Positions 33,729 to 43,317 of a stretch of 64,000 nt of DNA are shown one piece after another (the first letter of the stretch is position 1; each line of letters starts with the position of its first letter). The stretch covers positions 496,001 through 560,000 of the forward strand of contig CAWJNZ010000007.1 in the NCBI GenBank assembly GCA_963844405.1. Direction: 5' to 3'. Under the pieces are notes generated by a model. The model made no database searches. It was not told the DNA's origin and worked only from the letters and a program-made list of their open reading frames with translations. The position numbers and the translations under genes are program-made. The stretch comes from DASSUW01 sp963844405. Lineage in GTDB: Bacteria > Actinomycetota > Thermoleophilia > Solirubrobacterales > Solirubrobacteraceae.

Positions 33729-34112
33729 ATGCCGGGCATGACACTCACTCGCATCTTCGCCGCCGTGGTCGCCCTCGACGTCCTCGGCGTCATCGTCGCC
33801 CTCGCCTCCGGCCTTGCCGACGACTCCGTCATCCTGATCGGCACGCCGCTGAGCGCGCCGTTCACGTTCGTCGCCGTGCAGGGCCTCGCCGTGCTCGCGG
33901 CCACGCGCTATCGCATCGGGGGCGTCGTGCTCGCCCTCCTGTGCACCATCAGCATCATGTCCGGCTTCTTCGACGGCAGCTTCAGCGACGCGGAGCTGAC
34001 GGCCGCCCACCGGGCGCTCCAGGTCGCGCTCGGGATCGCCACCGTCTCGCTCGGCGCGGTCGCCCTGCGCATGGCCATCCGGCCGCGCCGGCTGGAGCCG
34101 GCCTTCGGCTAG
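33729..34112 (+). CDS. Small four-helix membrane protein
   Basis: Unrecognised 127-residue protein with four hydrophobic segments: IFAAVVALDVLGVIVALASG, LSAPFTFVAVQGLAVLAA, GGVVLALLCTISIMSGFF and LQVALGIATVSLGAVALRM. It directly precedes the sensor kinase gene, whose -10 box overlaps this gene's stop, so it may share regulation or be a controlled target. The start could be ATG 33729 or ATG 33738. Confidence 0.65.
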   Translation: MPGMTLTRIFAAVVALDVLGVIVALASGLADDSVILIGTPLSAPFTFVAVQGLAVLAATRYRIGGVVLALLCTISIMSGFFDGSFSDAELTAAHRALQVALGIATVSLGAVALRMAIRPRRLEPAFG

Positions 34113-34122
34113 CGTGGGCGGC

Positions 34123-35211
34123 GTGCCGGCACGGATATTCGGACGGATCCGCCGGTCCGTCGCGGCATCGCCGCGGCGGACCGACGCCGTGCTCGCCGTC
34201 TTCTTCGCCACGGTGTCGGTCGCCCAGGTGCTGATCTTCCCGATCGCCCCGCGCGCCATCGGCGTGGCGTTCGCGCTCGTCGCGACGCTGCCGATCGCCT
34301 TCCGGCGCACCCACCCGGTCCCCGCGACGGTGGTCTCGTTCCTCCCGTGGGCGTATCCGACCGACGGCTACCTCGTCCTCGGCTACGTGATCGTCCTCCT
34401 GATGCTCTACGCGGTGGCGGTGCAGGTCGACGACCTGCGCGTCGTCGTCGCCGTCCCGGCCTTCGGGCTCGCCATCGGGGTCGCGGGACTGATCCAGAAC
34501 GACGAGGGGATCGGCGAGTGGCTCAGCACCTTCCTCGCCCTGACCGCCCCGGTGGCCGTCGGCCGGCTGATGAGGCGGGAGCGCGAGCGCACGCACCAGA
34601 TCGCGGTCGCCGAGGAGCGGGCGCGGATCGCGCGTGAGCTGCACGACGTCGTCGCCCATGGCGTGAGCGTGATCGCCGTGCAGGCCGACGCCGCCGAGGC
34701 CGCGCTCGAGCACGACCCGGCCCGGGCGGGCGCGCCGCTGCGCACGATCCGCGGCTCCGCGCACGACGCGCTCGCCGAGATGCGGCGCATGCTCGGCGTG
34801 CTCCGCGAGGGCGACGAGGGCTTCGACCACGGCCCCCAGCCCGGCCTCGGGCAGCTGGCCGAGCTGCTCGACCACGCGCGCGCGGCCGGCGTCCCGCTCG
34901 AGCTCGAGGTCGAGGGCGAGCCGCGCCCGCTCGCGCCGTCGCTCGACCTGACGGCGTACCGGATCGTCCAGGAGGCGCTCACCAACGTCCGCAAGCACGC
35001 GCCGGGCGCGCCGACCACGGTGCGGCTCGCGTGGTCGCCGGCGACGCTCGAGCTCGCCATCCGCGACGCCGGCCCGGGGCCGAACGGCACCGGGGACGGG
35101 CACGGGCTCGTCGGGATGCAGGAGCGCGTCCGCATCCACGGCGGCCGGCTCCACACCGGCGGGACCGCGGGCGGCGGGTTCGAGGTCATCGTCCAGCTGC
35201 CGCTCTCATGA
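34123..35211 (+). CDS. Sensor histidine kinase, NarL-partner type
   Basis: Membrane sensor of about 362 residues with HisKA_3 dimerisation. The N-terminal 130 residues hold four or five short helices (AVLAVFFATVSVAQVLIFP, LVLGYVIVLLMLYAVAV). The phosphoacceptor His is in ERARIARELHDVVAHGVSV, and the ATPase N-box is in TAYRIVQEALTNVRKHAP. The G-box is GHGLVGMQERVRIHGG. TAGCGT lies 7 nt before GTG 34123, favouring it over GTG 34114. The stop overlaps the response-regulator ATG (ATGA). Confidence 0.92.
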   Translation: MPARIFGRIRRSVAASPRRTDAVLAVFFATVSVAQVLIFPIAPRAIGVAFALVATLPIAFRRTHPVPATVVSFLPWAYPTDGYLVLGYVIVLLMLYAVAVQVDDLRVVVAVPAFGLAIGVAGLIQNDEGIGEWLSTFLALTAPVAVGRLMRRERERTHQIAVAEERARIARELHDVVAHGVSVIAVQADAAEAALEHDPARAGAPLRTIRGSAHDALAEMRRMLGVLREGDEGFDHGPQPGLGQLAELLDHARAAGVPLELEVEGEPRPLAPSLDLTAYRIVQEALTNVRKHAPGAPTTVRLAWSPATLELAIRDAGPGPNGTGDGHGLVGMQERVRIHGGRLHTGGTAGGGFEVIVQLPLS

Positions 35212-35830
35212 CCACCGTCCTGCTCGCCGACGACCAGGAGCTGGTCCGCAGCGGCTTCCGGCTGATCCTCGAGCTGGCCGGGTTCGAGATCGCGGGCGAG
35301 GCGGCCGACGGCCGCGAGGCGGTCGAGCTCGCGCGCACCACGAAGCCCGACGTCGTCCTCATGGACGTGCGGATGCCGGGCATGGACGGCATCGAGGCCA
35401 CCCGCCGCATCGGGCAGGCCGGGCTCCCCAGCCGCGTCCTCATGCTCACCACCTTCGACCTCGACGAGTACGTCTACGAGGCGCTGCGCGCCGGCGCCAG
35501 CGGCTTCCTGCTCAAGGACGCCGGCCGCGAGCGGCTGATCGAGGCGGTGCGGACCGTCGCCGCCGGCGAGTCGCTGTTCGCCCCCAGCGTCCTCGACCGC
35601 CTGGTCGCGCACTTCGTCCACCGCCCGCCGGCCGGCGCCACGCAGCCGCAGGGCCTTCTGGCCGACCTGTCGGACCGCGAGACCGAGGTGCTCAAGCTGG
35701 TGGGCCGCGGGCTCTCGAACGCCGAGATCGCCGAGGCGCTGGTGATCTCGCAGGCGACGGTCAAGACCCACGTCCGCCACTTGCTGCAGAAGCTCGGGCT
35801 GCGCGACCGCGTGCAGGCGGTCGCGCTCGC

Positions 35831-35852
<22 letters not shown>
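35208..35852 (+). CDS. NarL/FixJ-family response regulator
   Basis: Partner of the preceding kinase, 214 residues. The receiver domain has acidic pair LLADDQE, phospho-Asp in DVVLMDVRMPGMDG (residue about 54), Thr in LMLTTFDLD and Lys in GFLLKDA. The HTH is LSDRETEVLKLVGRGLSNAEIAEALVISQATVKTHVRHL. Target genes are unknown; the four-helix membrane protein upstream is a candidate. The 3' end overlaps the convergent DAHP synthase gene by 22 bp. Confidence 0.94.
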
Positions 35853-36867
<1,015 letters not shown>

Positions 36868-36871
<4 letters not shown>

Positions 36872-37503
36872 AGGCCCAGCTCCCTCACTCCCAGCTCGTC
36901 GGCGCCCAGGTGGTGGGCCAGCTCGTGCCGGACCGTGCGCGTGACCTGGGCGCGCAGCTCGTCGGGGTCGTGGCCGAAGTCGCGCAGCAGGGTGTCGCGG
37001 AAGATGACGATCCGGTCCGGGTAGTTGTCGCGCGCCACCGTGTCCCCCTGGTAGATGCCGTACGCCCGGTGGCGGCTTCCCTTGTCGGAGATGACCACGG
37101 CGACGTGGTCGAGCGACTTCAGAAGCAGGTCGGGCAGGTCGTCGAGCGCCTGCCGGACCAGCTCCTCGAAGTCGCGCGGGTTGCGCGGGTCGAGCTCCAT
37201 GAACTCGAACTCGTCGGGCTCGGCGGCGAGGTTCTCGCGCGCGAGCTCCTCGGAGCGGCGGACGAGCTGCTCGAACTCCTCCTCGTCGGCCGGCGATGTG
37301 TAGTTCGCGAGCCGGCCCGTGACCACGACCATCACGGCCGCGAGCACGACGATGCCCGCGAGCACGCAGGCCACGATCTGCATAACCCGCACGGCGTACA
37401 TCTCGGACAGGCCGCCGATGACGGTCACGATGAGGATCGCGCTGCAGAACGTGACGAGCGCCGTCATGGCGATCCGGCGGGCGATGGGGAGTTCGGAGAA
37501 CAC
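36868..37503 (-). CDS. Membrane-anchored zincin-like metallopeptidase (PF06262 type)
   Basis: A 211-residue protein with two N-terminal helices (ALVTFCSAILIVTVIGGLSE, IVACVLAGIVVLAAVMVVV), an acidic linker and a compact zincin domain. The domain holds FEELVRQALDDLPDLL, YGIYQGDTVARDNYPDRIVI and the active site VRHELAHHLGADELGVRELG, where HELAH and the later acidic residues suit zinc. Proteins of this family are usually about 110 residues and soluble, so the membrane N-terminus is an addition. It is coupled by overlap to aroF. Confidence 0.85.
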
Positions 37504-37516
37504 GGTGGCTTCTTTC

Positions 37517-38674
37517 CTATCGCAGGCTACGCGCGATGACCAGTCGCTGGATCTCGTTCGTGCCCTCGTAGATCTGGGTGATCTTGGCGTCGCGCATGTA
37601 GCGCTCGACCGGATATTCGGTCACGTAGCCGTAGCCTCCCAGCACCTGGACGGCCTCGACGGTCACCGCCATCGCCGTGTCGGAGGCGAACAGCTTGGCC
37701 ATGGCGGAGTACTTGCCGGCATCGGGCTCGCCGCGGTCGATCTTGGCGCACGCGCGGTAGAGCAGCTCGCGGGCGGCGGCGGTGCGCGTCTCCATGTCGG
37801 CGAGCTTGAACTGGATGCCCTGGAAGTCGGCGATCGGCTGGCCGAACTGGCGGCGCTCGCGGGCGTAGGCGGCGGCGTGGTCGGTCGCGCCCTGGGCGAT
37901 GCCGACCGCCTGGGCGGCGACGCCGAGGCGCGAGTGGTCGAGCGTGCCGAGCGCCACGTGCATGCCCTTGTCGACCTCGCCGATCAGGTTCTCGTGCGGG
38001 ATGCGGACGTCCTCGAAGATCGGCTGGCCCGTCGGCGAGCCCTTGATGCCGAGCTTGTGCTCGAGCTTGCCGACGCTGAAGCCGGGACGGTCGGCCTCGA
38101 CCACGAAGGCGCTGATGCCGCGGGAGCGCTGCGCCTGCGGGTCGGTCTTGGCGAAGACGACGTAGAAGTCCGCGACGCCGAGGTTGGTGATCCAGTTCTT
38201 GGTGCCGTTGACGACCCACTCGTCACCGTCGCGGACGGCGCGGGTGATCATCCCGCCGGGGTCGGAGCCGGCCTCCGGCTCGCTCAGCGCGAAGGCGGGC
38301 GTCCACTCGCCGGACGCGCAGCGCGGCAGGAAGCGCTGCTTGAGCTCCTCGGTGCCGAAGAGCTGGATCGGCAGCGTGCCGAGCTCTTGGATCATCAGGA
38401 TCAGGGCGCTCGAGGCACAGGCCTTGGCGACCTCCTCGACCGCCACGTTGAGCATCAGCGTGCCGGTGCCGGTCCCGCCGTACTCCTCGGGGAACGGCAG
38501 GCCGAGCAGGTCGTGCTCGGCGAACAGCCTGCGGACGTCCCACGGGTACTCGGCCTTGGCATCGATCTCCGCCGCCCGCGGCGCGACCCGCTCGGCCACG
38601 ATCTGCCGGATCGCGTCGCGGAACTCGAGCTGGTCGTCGGTGAGCGCGTAGGCGCCGGCGGTCGATGTCTCCAT
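37517..38674 (-). CDS. Acyl-CoA dehydrogenase
   Basis: FAD enzyme that introduces the alpha-beta double bond in acyl-CoA; 385 residues. The family blocks appear in order: LPFPEEYGGTGTGTLMLNVA, FALSEPEAGSDPGGM, NGTKNWITNLGVADFYVVFA, RQFGQPIADFQGIQFKLAD, and QVLGGYGYVTEYPVERYMRD with EGTNEIQRLVIARSL. The catalytic Glu would be that of YEGTNE. Short/medium-chain or branched-chain substrates are possible. Confidence 0.95.
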   Translation of the reverse strand: METSTAGAYALTDDQLEFRDAIRQIVAERVAPRAAEIDAKAEYPWDVRRLFAEHDLLGLPFPEEYGGTGTGTLMLNVAVEEVAKACASSALILMIQELGTLPIQLFGTEELKQRFLPRCASGEWTPAFALSEPEAGSDPGGMITRAVRDGDEWVVNGTKNWITNLGVADFYVVFAKTDPQAQRSRGISAFVVEADRPGFSVGKLEHKLGIKGSPTGQPIFEDVRIPHENLIGEVDKGMHVALGTLDHSRLGVAAQAVGIAQGATDHAAAYARERRQFGQPIADFQGIQFKLADMETRTAAARELLYRACAKIDRGEPDAGKYSAMAKLFASDTAMAVTVEAVQVLGGYGYVTEYPVERYMRDAKITQIYEGTNEIQRLVIARSLR

Positions 38675-38716
38675 GCACCTAGTTTGGCGCAGCGCCCGCG
38701 AGGGGATGCCCAGAGC

Positions 38717-38926
38717 ATGGGAATCGGCACTTCACTCTTCTTGATCGCCGTTGGCGCGATCCTCTACTTCGCCGTCAACGCCGACATCTCGGGCATCGAG
38801 ATCTCGACGATCGGGATCATCATGATGGTGATCGGCGTCATCGGCCTGCTGATCTCGCTGTTCTTCCTGTCCTCGGCACGCCGGGACCCCGGCCGCACCG
38901 TGGTCAGGGAGCGCGACGTGTACTAG
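38717..38926 (+). CDS. Small two-helix membrane protein (DUF6458-like)
   Basis: 69 residues. GIGTSLFLIAVGAILYFAV and STIGIIMMVIGVIGLLISLF form two membrane helices, and a short basic tail RRDPGRTVV follows. The start GIGTSLFLIAVGAILYFAVN resembles DUF6458 proteins of actinobacteria. Function unknown. Followed by the 38936-39085 repeat cluster. Confidence 0.75.
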   Translation: MGIGTSLFLIAVGAILYFAVNADISGIEISTIGIIMMVIGVIGLLISLFFLSSARRDPGRTVVRERDVY

Positions 38927-38935
38927 CCGCGGGCG

Positions 38936-39085
38936 AACGTCAACTGCGGCTGGGTAGGGCGGCTGGGGTGCCGGCGTGCGGTGCATAACGTCAACCGCGC
39001 GACGGTCCGTCGTCTCCGGTTGACGTTGCGCACCTATACGGTGCCGAACGTCAACAGCGACATGGCCGGCGGCGCTCTGTTGACG
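38936..39085. repeat. Five AACGTCAAC motifs forming two REP-like hairpins
   Basis: AACGTCAAC occurs at 38936-38944, 38987-38995 and 39047-39055, its complement at 39019-39027, and a 7-bp complement (GTTGACG) at 39079-39085. The second copy pairs with its complement over 11 bp (38987-38997 with 39017-39027), and the fourth pairs over 9 bp (39049-39057 with 39077-39085). Both hairpins have 19-nt loops, and the second is exactly 60 bp after the first. The cluster fills the 218-bp gap between two convergent genes. Confidence 0.7.
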
Positions 39086-39144
39086 AAATGCACCGGCAAA
39101 CGAACCCGCCTCCCTACAAGCAGGCAGTTCGCGCCGCCGCGGCG

Positions 39145-39900
39145 CTACAACCCGCTGGGGTGGCGGACGGTGTAGCCGTCCGTCGGCCGCATCTCCTCGC
39201 TCCAGCGCGGGCCCTTGCCGGCGTTGTTCCAGCCGGTGTCGAAGCGCAGGCCGGCGATGACGAGGAAGCCGTGGCCCTCGTGGGCGTAGACCGTGATCCA
39301 GGCGCCCTTGCCGGCGCGGCCCCAGCGCATGTAGTCGCCTGACGTGCGCGGGCGGTTGACGAGGCCGGCGCCGTGGAGGGCGTAGGACATCGCGCCGGAG
39401 CAGTCGTAGCCGGAGTCCTCCCAGCGGCCGTGGCCGCCGCCGTACTTGTACGGCTTGCCGACGATCCGGTTGGCCGCCGCGATCGCGTCCTTGACCTCCT
39501 GCGGGGCCGACGCGGGCGCGACGGCGCGGCCGTCCGCGCCGAGCGTGGCGTTCTCGCCGGCGGGCGCCGACGCGGTGGGCTCGGGCGCCGACTCGTAGAC
39601 GCGGACGCCCTGCTCGACCTGCCGGCGCAGCTTGCGCGCGTCGCCGCGCGAGACGCGGCCGTTGACGCGCACCGCCGCGCGCCGCTCCCACGACCGCACG
39701 CGCCGCGCCGTCTGCGGGCCGAACTGGCCGTCGACGATCGTCCTCAGCCCGACCCGGGTGAGGAAGTCCTGCAGGACGCGGACGTCGGAGCCGCGGCTCC
39801 CCTCGCGCAGCGGACGGTCGCCGAAGTCGGCGGCGGCGGTGGCGGGCAGCAGAAGACCGAAGGCGGTCAAGCCCACAGCGAGCGAACGGCAGCGTGGCAC
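39145..39900 (-). CDS. Secreted NlpC/P60-like hydrolase with peptidoglycan-binding domain
   Basis: Cell-wall enzyme of 251 residues. GTG 39900 opens a signal peptide (LAVGLTAFGLLLPATAAA). A PG_binding_1 repeat follows at about 30-90 (LREGSRGSDVRVLQDFLTRVG, DGQFGPQTARRVRSW), then a linker and the catalytic part (150-250). This has YKYGGGHGRWEDSGYDCSG with the nucleophile Cys and AHEGHGFLVIAG with a His. It ends in TVRHPSGL. A c-di-AMP riboswitch precedes it. A paralogous catalytic domain is at 57071-57781. Confidence 0.88.
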   Translation of the reverse strand: MPRCRSLAVGLTAFGLLLPATAAADFGDRPLREGSRGSDVRVLQDFLTRVGLRTIVDGQFGPQTARRVRSWERRAAVRVNGRVSRGDARKLRRQVEQGVRVYESAPEPTASAPAGENATLGADGRAVAPASAPQEVKDAIAAANRIVGKPYKYGGGHGRWEDSGYDCSGAMSYALHGAGLVNRPRTSGDYMRWGRAGKGAWITVYAHEGHGFLVIAGLRFDTGWNNAGKGPRWSEEMRPTDGYTVRHPSGL

Positions 39901-39922
39901 GGCGGGTGGTCCCTTTCTTTCC

Positions 39923-40055
39923 TCCGCCTACGGGGTTAGCTGTCGGGCTCGCGCGGAAAGAAAGTCGCGCTACGCCGCCCCTCGCGGCGATTCGCCCCTG
40001 GCCGTGGCCTGTGGTTCCCCCGTTCCCCTCCGGCCGGGCCGGACGGGATTCGGCG
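39923..40055 (-). promoter_or_regulatory. Cyclic di-AMP riboswitch (ydaO/yuaA class), second copy
   Basis: On the minus strand the leader begins CGCCGAATC near 40055 and continues with CGGGGGAACCACAGG and GGGGCGAATCGCC. It closes with the 3' signature CCCGACAGCTAACCCCGTAGG near 39927. This is the same block order as the element at 3724-3860 with a different variable middle. The controlled gene starts 23 nt downstream at GTG 39900, its ribosome site being AAAGGG. Confidence 0.88.
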
Positions 40056-40117
40056 TGTATGTCCCCAAACGAAGCGCGGCACTCTACAACAGCGCCGGGC
40101 GGATAGCGTGCGCGACC

Positions 40118-41221
40118 TTGCAGGAGCAACTGAATAGAGCGACGCAGGACCTCGAGCCGCCGTTCGCGGTCGTCGACCTCGACGCCTTCGACGCCAACGC
40201 CGCCGACCTGCTCCGCCGCGCCGGCGGCAAGGGCGTCCGGCTGGCGACCAAGTCGGTCCGCTGCCGCGCGCTGATCGACCGCGCGCTGGCGGCCGGCTTC
40301 CGCGGACTGCTCGCCTTCACGCTGCCCGAGGCGCTGTGGCTCGGCCGCGACGACACCGTGGTCGCGTACCCGACCGTCGACCGCGAGGCGCTGCGCGAGC
40401 CGCGCGAGGGGATCACGCTGATGGTCGACTGCCGCGAGCACCTCGACCTGATCGACGGCGGGCGCGTGTGCCTGGACGTCGACGCCGGCTGGTGGCCGCT
40501 CGGGGGCCGGCTGAAGGTCGGCGCGAAGCGGTCGCCGCTGCACACCCCGCGGCAGGCGGCGGAGCTCGCGCGCGAGATCGCCGCCCGCGGGCTCGAGCTC
40601 GACGGGCTGATGATGTACGAGGCCCAGATCGCCGGCGTCGGCGACCGGCCGGGCAACCCGCTGCTCGGCGTGGCGCTGCGGGCCATGCAGCGGGCGTCGG
40701 CGCGCGAGCTCGCCGAGCGCCGCGCCGCCGTGGTCGCGGCGCTGCCGCCGCTGCGGTTCGTCAACGGCGGCGGGACCGGCTCCGTGGCGGGGACGGCCGC
40801 CGAGCCGGCGGTCACCGAGGTGGCCGCCGGCTCCGGCCTGTTCGCGCCGACGCTCTTCGACGCCTACACGAGCTTCACGCCGCGGCCGGCCGCGTTCTTC
40901 GCGCTGCCCGTAGTGCGCCGGCCGTCACCCGGCGTGGCGACGGTGCTCGGCGGCGGCTACCCCGCCTCCGGCGCGCCGGGCCGCGACCGCCTCCCCCGCC
41001 CCGTCTTCCCGCCCGGCCTGCGGCTCGACCGCCAGGAGGGCGCCGGCGAGGTCCAGACGCCGCTGCACGGCGCCGACCTGCGGGTCGGCGACCGCGTCTG
41101 GTTCCGCCACGCCAAGGCCGGCGAGCTGTGCGAGCGCTTCGACGTCCTCCACCTGATCAGCGGCGACCGGGTGGTCGACGCGGTGCCTACGTACCGCGGC
41201 GAGGGCCGAGCGTTCCTGTGA
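40118..41221 (+). CDS. PLP-dependent D-threonine aldolase/alanine racemase-fold enzyme
   Basis: A 367-residue protein with an alanine-racemase N-terminal barrel and a C-terminal D-serine dehydratase/DSD1-like domain. The PLP Lys is in VRLATKSVRCRALIDRAL near residue 45. VCLDVDAGWWPLGGRL, LDGLMMYEAQIAGVGD and FVNGGGTGSV form the phosphate-binding loops. The C-terminal His and metal region is QTPLHGADLRVGDRVWFRHAKAGELCE. It probably acts on D-amino acids or D-threonine. TAGCGT ends 8 nt before TTG 40118, the likely start. The stop overlaps the convergent oxidase by 35 bp. Confidence 0.82.
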   Translation: MQEQLNRATQDLEPPFAVVDLDAFDANAADLLRRAGGKGVRLATKSVRCRALIDRALAAGFRGLLAFTLPEALWLGRDDTVVAYPTVDREALREPREGITLMVDCREHLDLIDGGRVCLDVDAGWWPLGGRLKVGAKRSPLHTPRQAAELAREIAARGLELDGLMMYEAQIAGVGDRPGNPLLGVALRAMQRASARELAERRAAVVAALPPLRFVNGGGTGSVAGTAAEPAVTEVAAGSGLFAPTLFDAYTSFTPRPAAFFALPVVRRPSPGVATVLGGGYPASGAPGRDRLPRPVFPPGLRLDRQEGAGEVQTPLHGADLRVGDRVWFRHAKAGELCERFDVLHLISGDRVVDAVPTYRGEGRAFL

Positions 41222-42464
41222 CCCACTCGTTCTCGAACCGCCCCTCGGGGTCGAGCTCGGCCCGCGCGGCCTGGAAGGCGTCCCACGCGGGGTAGCGCGG
41301 CGCCAGATCCTCGGCGCCCAGGAACGACCACTTGCCCCAGTGCGGACGCCCGCCGAAGCCGCTCATCAGCGCCTCGACCTCGCGGAACGGCTCCTCCCAC
41401 GGCAGGCCCTCGAAGACGTGGACGGCGACGTACGCGCTGTCGCGTCCGTGCGCGGGCGAGAGCAGGGCGTCGTCGGCCGCCACGAACCGCAGCTCGATCG
41501 GGAACGAGACCGGATGGCGCGCCAGGATCTCGCGCGCGCCGCGCACCGCCTCGGCGGCGTGCTCGCGCGGGATCGCGTACTCCATCTCGATGAACCGGAC
41601 GAGGCGGGGGCTGGCGAAGATCCGGAACGACCAATCGACCCGCTCGCGGCGCGAGGCGGCGCGCGACGCGGCCCGATTGAGATACGGGATGGCGCGCGGG
41701 AAGCGCCGGCCCGTGCGGTTCAGGAGCCCGAAGACGTGGTTGTCGACGAGCACGTCCTCGAGCCACTCGCGGCTGCGCCCGGGAGCGTCCCGCTCCGCCT
41801 CGGTCCGCGTGTTGGTCCGCGTGAGCGCGAGCGGCGAGTGCGGGAAGGTCCAGAACTCGAAGTGGTCGGCGGCGCCGGCGCGCTCGTCGAGCGAGGCGAG
41901 GACGTCCTCGAGCGGCTCGGGCTCGTCGACGCCGCGCAGCCGGAACGCGGGCACGCAGCGCAGCGTCACCGCGACCACCACGCCGAGCGCCCCGAGCCCG
42001 ACGCGAGCGGCCCGCAGCAGGTCGCCGCCGGTCAACGAGCGCTGGCTGCCGTCGCCGAGCACGAGCTCCATCGCCTCGACCTGCGCCGACAGGTTGGGCA
42101 GCTTCGCGCCGGTGCCGTGCGTGCCGGTGGCGATCGCCCCGGCCAGCGACTGGGCGTCGATGTCGCCGAGGTTGGGCAGCGCCAGCCCCCGCAGGTGCAG
42201 CTCGCGGCTGAGGCGGTGCAGGGAGATCCCGGCCTCGACCCGCACGAGCGGGCCGTCGGCGTCCAGCACCCGCCCCATCCGCTCCAGCGAGACCAGCGTC
42301 CCTGACGTGAGCACGCCGCCGGTGAACGAGTGGCCGGCGCCCGCCACCCGCACCGGGCCGGCGGCCCGCCCGAGCACCGCGGTCAGCTCCTCGAGCGAGC
42401 CCGGCCGCTCGATCGCCGCCGGCTCGCACCGCCGCGTCCGCGACCAGTTCTCCCAGGCGGCCAC
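41187..42464 (-). CDS. D-arabinono-1,4-lactone oxidase-like FAD enzyme
   Basis: VAO-family flavoenzyme of 425 residues oxidising sugar-1,4-lactones or alditols. It has an FAD-binding PCMH domain with VRVAGAGHSFTGGVLTSGTLVSLE and LPNLGDIDAQSLAGAIATGTHGTG, the latter resembling the covalent-FAD region of aldonolactone oxidases. The C-terminal ALO domain shows RPHWGKWSFLGAEDLAPRYP, the HWG motif of this family. GTG 42464 is the start. It faces the PLP enzyme with overlapping 3' ends. Confidence 0.9.
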   Translation of the reverse strand: MAAWENWSRTRRCEPAAIERPGSLEELTAVLGRAAGPVRVAGAGHSFTGGVLTSGTLVSLERMGRVLDADGPLVRVEAGISLHRLSRELHLRGLALPNLGDIDAQSLAGAIATGTHGTGAKLPNLSAQVEAMELVLGDGSQRSLTGGDLLRAARVGLGALGVVVAVTLRCVPAFRLRGVDEPEPLEDVLASLDERAGAADHFEFWTFPHSPLALTRTNTRTEAERDAPGRSREWLEDVLVDNHVFGLLNRTGRRFPRAIPYLNRAASRAASRRERVDWSFRIFASPRLVRFIEMEYAIPREHAAEAVRGAREILARHPVSFPIELRFVAADDALLSPAHGRDSAYVAVHVFEGLPWEEPFREVEALMSGFGGRPHWGKWSFLGAEDLAPRYPAWDAFQAARAELDPEGRFENEWVTGTLGPRRGT

Positions 42465-42487
42465 AGGGCCACCCTAGTATGAGGGTG

Positions 42488-42823
42488 ATGGCAGAGGTCG
42501 ACGTCGACCCGCAGTGGGTGCGGGAGCGCCACGAGGCGGGTGCGATCCAGCTGATCGACGTCCGCGAGGACGACGAGTACGGCGCGGGGCGGGTGCCCGG
42601 CGCCCGGCACGTCGAGCTCAACCTCGTGGCGTCGGAGGCCGCGACGATCGCGCGCGACCGGCCGGTCGTCTTCTACTGCCGCGTCGGCTCACGCTCGAGC
42701 ATGGCCGCCGGGGCGTTCCGCCAGGCCGGCTACGAGGCGTACTCGATGGACGGCGGCCTGGTCGCGTGGCAGGAGCAGGGCCTGCCGCTCGAGCCGGACG
42801 ACGGCCGCGTGGCCGCCCACTGA
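42488..42823 (+). CDS. Rhodanese-domain sulfurtransferase
   Basis: Single-domain rhodanese of 111 residues. IQLIDVREDDEYGAGRVPGA is the CH2A-like strand, and the active loop VVFYCRVGSRSSMAA holds the nucleophilic Cys in CRVGSRS. GLVAWQEQGLPLE closes the fold. It transfers sulfane sulfur to thiophilic acceptors. ATG 42488 is favoured because TAGTAT ends 7 nt before it; ATG 42479 lies inside that box. Confidence 0.93.
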   Translation: MAEVDVDPQWVRERHEAGAIQLIDVREDDEYGAGRVPGARHVELNLVASEAATIARDRPVVFYCRVGSRSSMAAGAFRQAGYEAYSMDGGLVAWQEQGLPLEPDDGRVAAH

Positions 42824-42824
42824 G

Positions 42825-43118
42825 CTACTCGTCGCCCTCGGGCGCGTCGGGCAGCCGCTCGCCCTTGTACTTCTCCGGGTCGTCGACCTTCTCGCCCTCG
42901 ATCGAGACCGACCCGTCCTCGTGGTGCTCGAGCGACGACGGCCCCAGCTTGCGGGTCGGCCCCTCGTCGTAGCCCTCGGTCCCCTCGGGGCCGCCGTAGG
43001 TCAGGTACTTGGCCTTGCCGTCAGGCCAGTCCTCGAGCTTCTCGGGCGGGTCGCCCTCCTCGAGGTCGTGCATCTCGCGCTTGGCCTCCTCGACCTCGCG
43101 CTCCTCTTGTTCCCCCAT
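42825..43118 (-). CDS. Acidic hydrophilic hypothetical protein
   Basis: 97 residues with about one third Glu/Asp. An N-terminal helix (EEREVEEAKREMHDLEEG) is followed by an extended stretch with YLTYGGPEGTEGYDEG and SLEHHEDGSVSIEGEKVDDP. No domain recognised; it looks largely disordered. Its stop is 1 bp from the convergent rhodanese stop. Confidence 0.6.
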   Translation of the reverse strand: MGEQEEREVEEAKREMHDLEEGDPPEKLEDWPDGKAKYLTYGGPEGTEGYDEGPTRKLGPSSLEHHEDGSVSIEGEKVDDPEKYKGERLPDAPEGDE

Positions 43119-43149
43119 GGGACGCGCGTACCCTCGCCCGAGAAAGAGA

Positions 43150-43178
43150 AACGGCCGGGTGCTCAGCACCCGGCCGTT
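43150..43178 (-). terminator. Strong intrinsic terminator, minus strand
   Basis: AACGGCCGGGTGC (43166-43178, minus reading) pairs perfectly with GCACCCGGCCGTT around a TGA loop, followed on the minus strand by TTCTCTTTCTC. A 13-bp stem plus U-rich tail is a textbook intrinsic terminator. It would end transcripts from the UGM-like gene at 43318, or an RNA from the 140-bp gap between them. Confidence 0.75.
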
Positions 43179-43317
43179 CCAGCGAATCCTTCCGCGCCTC
43201 CTCCGTGAGCGGGCCCCGTTGAGGCCCGAATCCGTACGCCCTCCAGACAGGCATCAGACTGCCATTAGGCGCGTCGCCCGGCCATAGGACATGCGTCCAC
43301 AGGGTCCGGACGATGAC

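Noticed and set aside
43178..43317. SRP RNA or 6S-type RNA in the gap
   Set aside because: A GGAAGGA string is present, but the surrounding SRP domain IV sequence and 6S bulge are not.
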